DNA of 54,470 nt, from positions 1-54,470 of IMG/VR virus record IMGVR_UViG_3300030107_005947. One strand, 5' to 3'. The DNA is from a virus. Made by a program: the position numbers and the translations under genes. Positions within the stretch are counted from its first letter, which is position 1. Each line of letters begins with the position of its first letter. The notes below the pieces were generated by a model. The model did no database searches. It had not been told where the DNA came from and saw only the letters and a program-made list of their open reading frames with translations. This document shows, in pieces, positions 43,552 through 50,128 of this stretch.

Positions 43552-43567
43552 TTAATTATTATACTAT
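43552..43567 (-). promoter_or_regulatory. Putative leaderless late promoter
   Basis: ATAGTATAATAATTAA on the minus strand ends at the ATG (core 43563-43558, 6-base gap). It overlaps the stop codon of the 33-residue zinc-ribbon gene. No -35 box visible. Confidence 0.5.
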
Positions 43568-43665
43568 TTCAAGTTTTTTTTCGTACAAACATAACAAACT
43601 CGAACCTTTTTTTTAGCGTGTAGCTTTACCCCACATTTACATCTAATCCATGTTCTTTTAGCCAT
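43564..43665 (-). CDS. 33-residue zinc-ribbon protein
   Basis: This tiny basic gene encodes two Cys pairs (CKC at residues 9-11 and CYVC at 24-27). The ATG overlaps the stop of the upstream nuclease gene (TAATG). Ten Lys and several Arg suggest nucleic-acid binding. It is one of several small zinc ribbons in the window. The ribosome binding site is weak (AAAGG ~12 bases away). Confidence 0.55.
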   Translation of the reverse strand: MAKRTWIRCKCGVKLHAKKKVRVCYVCTKKNLK

Positions 43666-44078
43666 TATGTTAATATACCTTTTTCAATTAATTTTTGTTT
43701 ATTTGCCTCGTGTAAAGCATCTAATTCATCTTTATTTCCACCAGTATAAGGAACTGCGTAGCCATCTTCAATCATTTTTTGATTTATACTTATATCGGAA
43801 TCAATTTCGTATATATCTCCTAATATCCTTCCGAATTTTCCTCGATCATAACTCCGTAATCTAATAAAACTATCAACTGGACATCTGTCCTGAACATATT
43901 TTTTAGAAAGTAGCCCACGAACTTTTTCCTCTTTATTCCGAGTTCTGGATTCAGGTGTATCGATTCCATATAAACGAACCCTTTGGTTGTACAAAACAAC
44001 ATCGAAACCTAAAAAGATATTAACATCTATGGTATCTCCGTCTACTATTTTTGTTACTTGCGATTTATATTCATACAT
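43665..44078 (-). CDS. Staphylococcal nuclease-like (thermonuclease) protein
   Basis: The 137-residue protein has the thermonuclease motifs in order: IVDGDTIDV (~11-19), RVRLYGIDTPESR (~33-45, catalytic Arg and Asp) and RSYDRGKFGRILGDIY (~75-90). It ends with QKMIEDGYAV. It has no signal peptide, so it acts inside the cell or as part of the virion, perhaps in degrading host DNA or trimming DNA. A short TNase family member. Confidence 0.8.
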   Translation of the reverse strand: MYEYKSQVTKIVDGDTIDVNIFLGFDVVLYNQRVRLYGIDTPESRTRNKEEKVRGLLSKKYVQDRCPVDSFIRLRSYDRGKFGRILGDIYEIDSDISINQKMIEDGYAVPYTGGNKDELDALHEANKQKLIEKGILT

Positions 44079-44405
44079 TTACCACTTCACCTTATCTGCC
44101 CAATAGGCTGCCGACATTTTTCCACGTTTAATGTTTTTGGCGTGTCGAGCCTTAAACGCTTTTCGTCTTGCCTTTTCTGCTTTAGAATCCCACTTAGATG
44201 GATCACCTTCACCTTTCACGCCTTGAGAACCAAATCTAATTAATTTAACTTTATCTCCTACTTTAGCCAATACGGCATGACTTTTTGTAGGGTGGTTAGG
44301 AGTTCTTTTAGGTTTGTTGTATCCTCTAAAAGTTTCTCCTGATTGAGTAATTTTCTTTTTTAAAATTCTTTTAAATAATCCTATTGAGTAATCAATACTT
44401 TCCAT
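44079..44405 (-). CDS. Conserved basic phage protein
   Basis: The 108-residue product has FRGYNKPKRTPNHPTKSHAV, a central KVGDKVKLIRFGSQGVKG and the C-terminal FKARHAKNIKRGKMSAAYWADKVKW. This C-terminal ending recurs in many phage proteins of unknown function. It is highly basic and may bind DNA or RNA. It lies immediately before the nuclease. Confidence 0.6.
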   Translation of the reverse strand: MESIDYSIGLFKRILKKKITQSGETFRGYNKPKRTPNHPTKSHAVLAKVGDKVKLIRFGSQGVKGEGDPSKWDSKAEKARRKAFKARHAKNIKRGKMSAAYWADKVKW

Positions 44406-44408
44406 ATT

Positions 44409-45800
44409 TTATCCTATAGTTGCTGGTTCTGATATACTAACCTCAACATTATCATTAATTGTCATATTAGCCGCTGTAACTGTAGTGGCTATGGTAAAAT
44501 CTTTTGTAGCAAACCCATCGCCATTACCGATTTCATTAAGTTTAATTCTTGCTGTACCTACGTCCATTTTACTAAGAACGCAATTACCACCTTTGGTATA
44601 TAAGTTTGAAAGTTTTAATGTCCCAATTTTTCCATTTACACCACTAGAAGGTGCTTGAATCCATATTCGGTCATAAGTACCACCAGATGTGGTCATCTCG
44701 TCTGCTTGGTGATGCCCACCCCCTATAGCTCTCATTCTAGCAGTCCCAGGAGATGGTGCTATTGATTGACCATCAGAAGCATTACCAATAACATTAAGGG
44801 TATGTATATTCATTTCGGAAAGTGTTAGGGTTTTGCATCTATTTTTTTCAAATATTAATTCACCAACCTCTAATCTTGTTGGGTTAAAGTTTTCTGCGTT
44901 TGGGTTCCCTGATATCTGAACAACGTTAGCTTCCCCTTGTGGTAAGGTTGAGTTTGCAAAAACAGTACCTACTGAAACATTTTCAATTGTTATGTTTCTT
45001 ACTGGTGTTACTCCTAAATCAATTCGAAGCGTGTTTTCTTTTTCCGAATAACTAGTTGGTACATCTAAAGGTAAATCTTCTCCAATTAATGAAGCGGCAT
45101 AAACACCAGAATCACCTCCAGAAAAAGACCTTTCAGCTAAGATAGTTTCATTGACCACAACACCAGTGGTTGCAGTCGAGCCTACTGTCAATAATGCGAC
45201 TGCCATTTGTGGACTAAAGCCTAATGTTCTTAGCAAACTATATGGAGATTTCATCACCATAAATGCTTTGTGCCACTTAGCAGATTCGGCATTTAAATAT
45301 TCTATTTTAGCTAATAACCAATCTCTAAATTTCTTCAGTTTTCGATAAAATGACATCGGAAAATTTAGTATTGCTCTTGGCATTGCTTTTATGTTTTTTG
45401 CCCAAGTTTTAAAATTGGTAATGTGCATTAATAAACCAACTACTATTAAAGCAACTGATGTTCCAACAACTGTTTGTAAGTTATTGTATATCAGAACAAC
45501 TTGCTGGTTAACTAACTCACTGGTTGTATAGTACTGATTTATAAATGGTAAAGGATTAATATAGGAAACTAATAAACCAATGGAACCAGAAACAATCAAT
45601 GCGGTAGAAACTAAATCTCTAAGTACAAGACCTATTTTTCTAAAAGGTATGTTTGTTTGTGGTATTGTTATTTTTAAACGAGGTTTTTTTATAGTGATTT
45701 TTGGTATCGAGAATGACGGAATAGAAAACTTCCGTCTAGTGAAGATTTTATTTAAAATCCTTTTAAACACGTTTGGCTTCTTTCCGTTATTTTCAAACAC
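44409..45800 (-). CDS. Membrane-associated virion/ejection-type protein
   Basis: The 463-residue product has a very basic N-terminus (~1-55) and two strong hydrophobic segments (~60-85, LVSTALIVSGSIGLLVSY; ~110-128, VGTSVALIVVGLLMHI). A third follows around 205-222 (MAVALLTVGSTATTGVVV). The C-terminal half (~230-463) is a polar beta-rich domain resembling right-handed parallel beta structure. It starts with GTG and AAGGAG 7 bases away. It could be a membrane-penetrating ejection or fibre protein, but this is not proven. Confidence 0.5.
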   Translation of the reverse strand: MFENNGKKPNVFKRILNKIFTRRKFSIPSFSIPKITIKKPRLKITIPQTNIPFRKIGLVLRDLVSTALIVSGSIGLLVSYINPLPFINQYYTTSELVNQQVVLIYNNLQTVVGTSVALIVVGLLMHITNFKTWAKNIKAMPRAILNFPMSFYRKLKKFRDWLLAKIEYLNAESAKWHKAFMVMKSPYSLLRTLGFSPQMAVALLTVGSTATTGVVVNETILAERSFSGGDSGVYAASLIGEDLPLDVPTSYSEKENTLRIDLGVTPVRNITIENVSVGTVFANSTLPQGEANVVQISGNPNAENFNPTRLEVGELIFEKNRCKTLTLSEMNIHTLNVIGNASDGQSIAPSPGTARMRAIGGGHHQADEMTTSGGTYDRIWIQAPSSGVNGKIGTLKLSNLYTKGGNCVLSKMDVGTARIKLNEIGNGDGFATKDFTIATTVTAANMTINDNVEVSISEPATIG

Positions 45801-45960
45801 TTCTTCGCTCCTTTGAAAAAAATAATTTGCTTTTTTAAAAATCCTATTATAATATCTTAAAATTATAATTAGATTAACTATAATATTATTATACTTATAA
45901 TATTAGAAATAATTATATTAATATAATATATATAATATATATATATATAAGGGAGGAAAA
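45801..45960. promoter_or_regulatory. Divergent AT-only intergenic region
   Basis: This 160-base region is almost pure A/T and separates the minus-strand operon from the nadA operon. It holds a late-type motif on the minus strand (45897-45885, AAGTATAATAAT) ~85 bases before the GTG start. Several TATAAT-like stretches on the plus strand precede AGGGAGGA in front of 45961. A -35 box cannot be assigned confidently. Confidence 0.4.
45885..45897 (-). promoter_or_regulatory. Putative late promoter of the membrane/fibre operon
   Basis: AAGTATAATAAT on the minus strand, core TATAAT. It belongs to the repeated motif family and lies ~85 bases before the GTG start at 45800. AT-rich context lowers specificity. 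Confidence 0.4.
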
Positions 45961-46146
45961 ATGATCCAGTCCATAGAAGAAGACCAAGTAATAGAACTTT
46001 TCAAAAAATATTACGCAAAAGTTCCAGATCTTATTTCGGAATTAGGAATGGACGTGTATGGTACAGACGCTAGAGCTGATTTGGCAAAAACATTTTTACT
46101 GGCACACTGCATAAACGAAAACACGAAAGCTGTTCGTGATTACTAA
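45961..46146 (+). CDS. Small protein heading the nadA operon
   Basis: The 61-residue product is acidic and helical (LFKKYYAKVPDLISELGMDVYG). The ATG has AGGGAGG 5 bases upstream. The stop overlaps the nadA start (TAATG). No recognised family. It is translationally coupled to nadA and may be an accessory. Confidence 0.55.
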   Translation: MIQSIEEDQVIELFKKYYAKVPDLISELGMDVYGTDARADLAKTFLLAHCINENTKAVRDY

Positions 46147-47330
46147 TGGTAAATAAATTACCAACAACGGAATTAGAACAATCTGCTTTTTGTCAAGAAG
46201 ATGCTTTAATTACCAAACCTCTAATTGAAGAATTAAAAATACCTGTTAACTGGCAAGAAGTACCTCAAGAATATCTTCACTTAGCTCCTGAAATTATTTC
46301 GGACAGAATTTTTACTGCAAAAAGAAAACTATCTACAGCAGTAACTATTTTAGGACACCATTACCAAAGAGAAGAAGTAATTCAGTTCGCTGATACTATT
46401 GGAGATTCTTATTTATTATCCGTACAAGCATCTAAACAACAAGCAAAATATATCATTTTTTGTGGTGTACAGTTTATGGCTGAAACTGCTGATATAGTTT
46501 GTCAAGATTGGCAAAAAGTTATACTACCAAATTTAGCAGCTGGGTGTTCTATGGCTGACATGGCTCCAACCGAGCAAGTTCAAGATGCTTGGTTAGAAAT
46601 TTTGACTAATGTTGGATCGTGGTTTGATGTTATACCTGTAGCATATATGAACTCCACTGCTGAGATTAAATCACTATGTGGTAGAAATAAAGGAATTATA
46701 TGTACCAGTTCAAATGTAACCAAGGCGTTTAAATGGGCTTTAGATAGAGGAAACAAAATATTTTTTCTACCCGATCAACACCTTGGAAAAAACACAGCTA
46801 AAAAATGGGATATTCCAGATAACGAAATAATTATTTGGGATCCATATAAACCTTTAGGTGGTAACACCTTAGAGGATTTAACAAGAGCAACAGTAATATT
46901 ATGGAAAGCCCATTGTTCGGTACATACCAGATTCACAACAAAACAAATAGAGTCAGCCAGACAAAAATTCCCTAAGGTTAAAGTTATTGTTCACCCAGAA
47001 TGTACTTCTGAAGTTGTCGATATGGCTGATATGAATGGTAGTACAGAAATGATTATAAATAGAGTTAACAATAGTAAATCAGGTAGTATTTTTGCAATTG
47101 GTACAGAAATAAATCTTGTTAATAGGTTAGCTAAGAATAATCCAGATAAAACAATATTTTGCTTGGACTCTATTGTGTGTCCTTGTTCTACGATGTATAG
47201 GATACACCCTGCTTATTTATTGTGGGTATTAGAATCGATTATTTATAAAGATCCTGTTAATGTTATTGAAGTTTCAGAAGAAACTAAATTTTACGCAAAA
47301 CGGGCAATTAATAGAATGATGGTGTTATAA
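46146..47330 (+). CDS. nadA: Quinolinate synthase
   Basis: This enzyme condenses iminoaspartate and dihydroxyacetone phosphate to quinolinate, the precursor of NAD. The 394-residue protein has the expected 4Fe-4S cysteines: C106 (FCGVQFMAE), C257 (WKAHCSVH) and C345/C347 (SIVCPCSTMYRIHP). Other motifs are HHYQREEVIQ (70-80), AGCSMADMAP (~132), YMNSTAE (~167), CTSSNV (~186), FLPDQHLG and HPECTSEVVD (~283). Family residues are intact, so the enzyme should be active. No nadB or nadC lies in this window, so it would feed a host pathway. Rare in phages. Confidence 0.93.
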   Translation: MVNKLPTTELEQSAFCQEDALITKPLIEELKIPVNWQEVPQEYLHLAPEIISDRIFTAKRKLSTAVTILGHHYQREEVIQFADTIGDSYLLSVQASKQQAKYIIFCGVQFMAETADIVCQDWQKVILPNLAAGCSMADMAPTEQVQDAWLEILTNVGSWFDVIPVAYMNSTAEIKSLCGRNKGIICTSSNVTKAFKWALDRGNKIFFLPDQHLGKNTAKKWDIPDNEIIIWDPYKPLGGNTLEDLTRATVILWKAHCSVHTRFTTKQIESARQKFPKVKVIVHPECTSEVVDMADMNGSTEMIINRVNNSKSGSIFAIGTEINLVNRLAKNNPDKTIFCLDSIVCPCSTMYRIHPAYLLWVLESIIYKDPVNVIEVSEETKFYAKRAINRMMVL

Positions 47331-47630
47331 ATGGAAAATGATAACAAAGAAAATTCACAAACAGACGAATACTTTTTATTTAGATTAAAAAATCTAGATA
47401 AATACTTTAAAATATATAAAGATACCTACGCCAAATCGTTTGATTTTTTAACAAACTCGGAAAAAGAAATGTATCTATCCATGTTAGAATCAACGTTAAT
47501 ATTACGGGCAACACATATGAACATGATTGCTGCTTGGGAAAAATACCGAGAAAAAACATTTCCGAAAAAGACTGATGTTCCTAAAGCGTTTGAAGATGCT
47601 TTTGATGATGAAAGTAAGCCAAAACCTTAA
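47331..47630 (+). CDS. Small helical protein after nadA
   Basis: The 99-residue product starts with no gap after the nadA stop. It is mostly helical (YFLFRLKNLDKYFKIYKDTYAKSFDF, SEKEMYLSMLESTLILRATHMNMIAAWEKY). The family is not recognised. The tail is polar. It probably belongs to the nadA operon, with no clear job. Confidence 0.55.
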   Translation: MENDNKENSQTDEYFLFRLKNLDKYFKIYKDTYAKSFDFLTNSEKEMYLSMLESTLILRATHMNMIAAWEKYREKTFPKKTDVPKAFEDAFDDESKPKP

Positions 47631-47634
47631 ACAA

Positions 47635-47665
47635 GGTTGACAAACAAAATTCCTTAATATACTAT
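47635..47665 (+). promoter_or_regulatory. Early sigma70-type promoter
   Basis: CAAGGTTGACA, TTGACA at 47637-47642, 17 bases, TACTAT (47660-47665). A member of the GGTTGACA family, driving the zinc-ribbon gene at 47700. Confidence 0.75.
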
Positions 47666-47699
47666 GGCTTTCATAATATTTAATTATAGGAGTGTAAAT

Positions 47700-47846
47700 A
47701 TGGTAGAAATAGATAATGAAGAAAGACTTAGTTTTTGTTGTGAAGCTCCTCCATTAGGTGGAATAGAGGAATACGGATTTTGTGGACATTGTGAAGAACA
47801 CACAGAGTTCCTTACCGAACAAGAATTTGAAGAACGTATGAAATAA
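47700..47846 (+). CDS. 48-residue zinc-ribbon protein
   Basis: The Cys pairs CC (residues 13-14) and CGHC (28-31) suggest a zinc site, followed by an acidic tail (EEHTEFLTEQEFEE). Start is the ATG at 47700 with TAGGAG 7 bases upstream. An upstream in-frame ATG overlaps the -10 box. Small CC-APP ... CxxC proteins are common in phages. The role is unknown. Confidence 0.65.
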   Translation: MVEIDNEERLSFCCEAPPLGGIEEYGFCGHCEEHTEFLTEQEFEERMK

Positions 47847-47871
47847 AAACCTAAAAGCTAAATAAAGGAGA

Positions 47872-47925
47872 GGGGGCTACTTTCGTAACCCCCCATGCTA
47901 TAAACGTCCCCAAAAAGACATATAC
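47872..47925 (-). ncRNA. Candidate small RNA antisense to the end of the zinc-ribbon unit
   Basis: A sigma70-type promoter on the minus strand (47960-47932) starts a transcript that faces no minus-strand gene. Within it GGGGG/CCCCC with GTA/TAC (47893-47872 on the minus strand) forms a strong hairpin, followed by TCTCCTTTATTT. A short RNA of ~60-90 bases overlapping the 3' end of the plus-strand unit is plausible. A peptide of 12 codons is also possible. Confidence 0.3.
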
Positions 47926-47931
47926 AAATAT

Positions 47932-47960
47932 ATGATAAATAAAACGCCTACGTTTGTCAA
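47932..47960 (-). promoter_or_regulatory. Minus-strand sigma70-type promoter
   Basis: TTGACA (47960-47955), exactly 17 bases, TATCAT (47937-47932). Both hexamers are good. No gene lies directly downstream on this strand. Confidence 0.5.
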
Positions 47961-47982
47961 GCTACATAAACCAATATTAAAA

Positions 47983-48010
47983 AGAGGTTATTTGATAGCC
48001 TCTTTTTTTT
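47983..48010 (+). terminator. Intrinsic terminator
   Basis: AGAGGTTA (47983-47990) pairs with TAGCCTCT (47996-48003; one G-U pair), with a 5-base loop and a T run to 48010. It closes the zinc-ribbon unit before the next promoter motif. Confidence 0.75.
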
Positions 48011-48022
48011 ATAGTATAATAA
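48011..48022 (+). promoter_or_regulatory. Putative late-type promoter
   Basis: ATAGTATAATAAAA on the plus strand matches the AGTATAATA motif, here in the opposite direction from most copies. It would start transcription of the structured leader at 48031. Confidence 0.4.
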
Positions 48023-48030
48023 AAATATAT

Positions 48031-48158
48031 GGTACCTTGCTAGGGCGGGTGGAATTTTATTCTTCTTACTTGGTACCCTTATCGTAAGTAGAGTAAAGGG
48101 TAGTATAGGTGGCTAAATCCATATCGAGGGGAATTAATAGCCTAAGGTTCCCCGAAAA
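48031..48158 (+). ncRNA. Structured leader or non-coding RNA of unknown family
   Basis: This ~128-base stretch is more GC-rich than its surroundings, lacks an open frame, and has several pairings. GGTACC (48031-48036) can pair with GGTACC (48072-48077). ACCCTT can pair with AAGGGT around 48075-48101. GGGGAA (48128-48133) can pair with TTCCCC (48148-48153). GGCTA (48111-48115) can also pair with TAGCC (48138-48142), crossing the last helix to give a possible pseudoknot. It follows a promoter motif and precedes a TTG-started gene, so a cis-regulatory leader or a stand-alone RNA is possible. It is not a tRNA: no T-loop was seen. Confidence 0.45.
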
Positions 48159-48173
48159 GAAAAGAGGTTAATT

Positions 48174-48365
48174 TTGTATAGTAGAAGAAAAGAAGTTTTT
48201 AAGGACTACATAAGAGTGGACCTAACCAATTCAGAAGATGCAGAACTAGTACTAGAATATATTCGTTCGATGAAATCTAACTATAAAGGTAGAGTCGAGA
48301 TGAGAATTCAACAAGCTAGAAATTCCCAGATCTGGAGAGAACAATCAGAAATTGTGAGCGGTTAG
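48174..48365 (+). CDS. Small protein with TTG start behind the structured RNA
   Basis: The 63-residue product is charged and helical (DLTNSEDAELVLEYIRSMKSNYKGRVEMRIQQARN). The apparent start is TTG at 48174 with AAGAGG upstream. No ATG is available before residue 33. It overlaps the next gene's GTG by one base. Unknown function. Confidence 0.5.
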   Translation: MYSRRKEVFKDYIRVDLTNSEDAELVLEYIRSMKSNYKGRVEMRIQQARNSQIWREQSEIVSG

Positions 48366-48589
48366 TGGCAGCCCAAAAAGGAGTTCCTGTTATCAATAGG
48401 AAGAAAACTATTCTTCCTGTAACTCTTCCTGAAGAATCTTATGGAGTTTGTCTAAAGCACAATAGGTGTGGCAACCATGAACCACAACTTTTGGGAAACG
48501 GCTTATGTCTTGACTGCTGGGATTTGAAACAATACCAATTCGATCGCACCAGCAAAAAAGCAAAAGCTCGTGTTCGAGAAAAGTGGTAA
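48365..48589 (+). CDS. Small zinc-binding protein
   Basis: The 74-residue product has a Cys/His cluster (CLKHNRCGNHEPQLLGNGLCLDCWD, ~29-53) consistent with zinc binding and a basic tail (RTSKKAKARVREKW). The GTG start overlaps the previous stop, and the binding site is weak. Likely nucleic-acid binding. Unknown role. Confidence 0.55.
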   Translation: MAAQKGVPVINRKKTILPVTLPEESYGVCLKHNRCGNHEPQLLGNGLCLDCWDLKQYQFDRTSKKAKARVREKW

Positions 48590-48610
48590 AAGAAAACAGG
48601 AGTCAGAAAA

Positions 48611-48778
48611 ATGATACAGGATTTAGAGAATACTTTTTCTATAGTTATAGAAAAAAATAAAAGCGGTTTGTTATGTCAATTTTGCGATGGTGTTGCAATA
48701 GTTGAACAGACACCTTATATTGAAGGTGCGGCATACTGCGATTGTGATTTTATCCCCCCAACATTTATCCAAGAATAA
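48611..48778 (+). CDS. 55-residue zinc-ribbon-like protein
   Basis: The product carries Cys pairs CQFC (residues 22-25) and CDC (43-45). The ATG has AGGAG 8 bases upstream. It ends GAATAA at 48778. Third gene of the small zinc-protein cluster after the structured RNA. Unknown function. Confidence 0.6.
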   Translation: MIQDLENTFSIVIEKNKSGLLCQFCDGVAIVEQTPYIEGAAYCDCDFIPPTFIQE

Positions 48779-48988
48779 TACCGACTTGTAATGTTTTATA
48801 TAATGTACTATATTTAATTTATTATAGGACTTTTTTGTTTAACTTTATTTAAAGTCCAGATAATTTTTGTCTGGCATGAAAAAAGAGTGAACTGAATAAA
48901 CGCTACAGTCCTATAGTTAATTGTTGAGCTAATTGTGAAGGCTTATGTAGTTTTCATAATTAGCTCAATAAAAATATAGGAGCTTTAG
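48779..48988 (+). promoter_or_regulatory. Structured 5' leader of the glycosyltransferase operon
   Basis: This 210-base untranslated region begins with a possible promoter (TTGTAA, 17 bases, TATATT near 48787-48815). GGACTTT/AAAGTCC and CCAGA/TCTGG hairpins follow. A 16 bp hairpin (48924-48939 with 48953-48968, one G-U pair) sits 10 bases before the ribosome binding site. Its AGCTC (48962-48966) can instead pair with GAGCT (48980-48984) that contains the binding site, giving two exclusive states. This looks like a translation switch. Ligand unknown. Confidence 0.5.
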
Positions 48989-49843
48989 ATGATAGAACGA
49001 ATATATATACCGACAGTTAGACGTACAGACAAACAAATTACCTATGATAATCTTCCTGATGAATTAAAAAAGAAAGTTGTTATGGTAATTGAGCCAAACG
49101 AACGCCATCTTTATAATTATGATTGTGAGTATCTGGAAATACCTGAAAAATTAGTAGGCACATGGACACAACTGGCTGAAACCAGATTGTTTATTCATAA
49201 ACACGCAGGTAACATTAAATACTGCGTTTCTGATGACGATATAGTTATAGAAAGAAGAAATGCAAAATATTGGACTGGAAAATCCAACATGGAAAAAAGT
49301 AGGCAACGTGCCAATAATAGCGATATACTAGAAATGTTTTCAAAAATTGATACTTGGTTAGATGAACCTAATATCGGAATTATCGGACTTAGTGATGCAG
49401 GTATACCTCCACAAAGTGTTGAATATGTAGATACTGTTGGTGTATATTGTATGGTTTTTATTGATGGTACAATGTTATCAAAAATTATAGATGATATAGA
49501 TATAACATCAATTAGAATTGCTGAAGATGTTTTGTTTTTGTTTGAATGTCTATCAAGAGGCATTAATACCCGCAGAGTAACTGAGTGGATATACGATAAC
49601 AAAAGTCTTTATCAAAAAGATTTACAAAACAGTAGGGAAGTGTGGACTGGTATGTTTAAAGATGGAGAAATGCCACCAAATCATTATCAACATAATTTAC
49701 ATATTGAAGTTATGCAATATATTCAAAGTAAATATCCAGAGTGTATTGATATTTACGAAAAAAACGGAAAGTTTAAATTTCGAAAAAAATGGAAAAAGGC
49801 ATATAAAAGTAGGTTAGTTGAATCTCAAAAGCAATTATTATAA
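48989..49843 (+). CDS. GT-A-like glycosyltransferase family protein
   Basis: The 284-residue product begins RIYIPTVRRTDKQITYDNLP and has a DxD-like VSDDDIVIERR (~74-84). This resembles the MDDNI of the TAGT proteins encoded just downstream. The later part (AEDVLFLFECLSRGINTRRVTEWIYDN) fits the acceptor half of a GT-A fold. It is likely a nucleotide-sugar transferase related to, but distant from, the two TAGT copies. The target may be a modified base in phage DNA, or a protein. The ATG lies under the switch-like leader. Confidence 0.6.
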   Translation: MIERIYIPTVRRTDKQITYDNLPDELKKKVVMVIEPNERHLYNYDCEYLEIPEKLVGTWTQLAETRLFIHKHAGNIKYCVSDDDIVIERRNAKYWTGKSNMEKSRQRANNSDILEMFSKIDTWLDEPNIGIIGLSDAGIPPQSVEYVDTVGVYCMVFIDGTMLSKIIDDIDITSIRIAEDVLFLFECLSRGINTRRVTEWIYDNKSLYQKDLQNSREVWTGMFKDGEMPPNHYQHNLHIEVMQYIQSKYPECIDIYEKNGKFKFRKKWKKAYKSRLVESQKQLL

Positions 49844-49855
49844 GGAAAATTATTT

Positions 49856-50128
49856 ATGAATCAAGAAGATAATCAAGAACAATTGGAATTATTTGAAATG
49901 AAGGCTGATCCTAAGGAATGGGAAGTTGAGTGGCAAGGTATGCCAGAATTTATTCAGGAAAAACGTGATCCTTTTCACATGATCCAAATTCGTTTTGCAA
50001 GTGAAAAAGATTATAGGGAATTTGCTGAACTTATTGAACAAAACCTTACTAAAAAAACTCTAAGCATATGGTATCCAAAACTACAGATAGGTGCCAATGC
50101 TCATTTAAGGTATGCTGATGAATCCTAA
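49856..50128 (+). CDS. TAGT partner protein, copy 1
   Basis: The 90-residue product has WEVEWQGMPEFIQEKRDPFHMIQIRFASEKDYREFAELI (~22-62) and SIWYPK (~73). Its second half closely matches the product at 51096 (WWEEEWQDMPEF ... HFDEFAKLI ... SIWYPK). The fold is probably a small alpha-beta domain. The gene overlaps the TAGT start by 11 bases (ATGAATCCTAA), a feature shared with copy 2. Such domains travel with TAGT-like genes, and a helper or substrate-binding role is inferred. Confidence 0.65.
   Translation: MNQEDNQEQLELFEMKADPKEWEVEWQGMPEFIQEKRDPFHMIQIRFASEKDYREFAELIEQNLTKKTLSIWYPKLQIGANAHLRYADES

Noticed and set aside
45900-45955. Replication origin in the AT-only stretch
   Set aside because: It is AT-rich but no iterons or paired repeats beyond simple TA runs were visible, so the claim cannot be supported.
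48031-48158. tRNA or tmRNA gene
   Set aside because: No T-loop consensus, no cloverleaf-like spacing and no CCA-type acceptor end could be seen.
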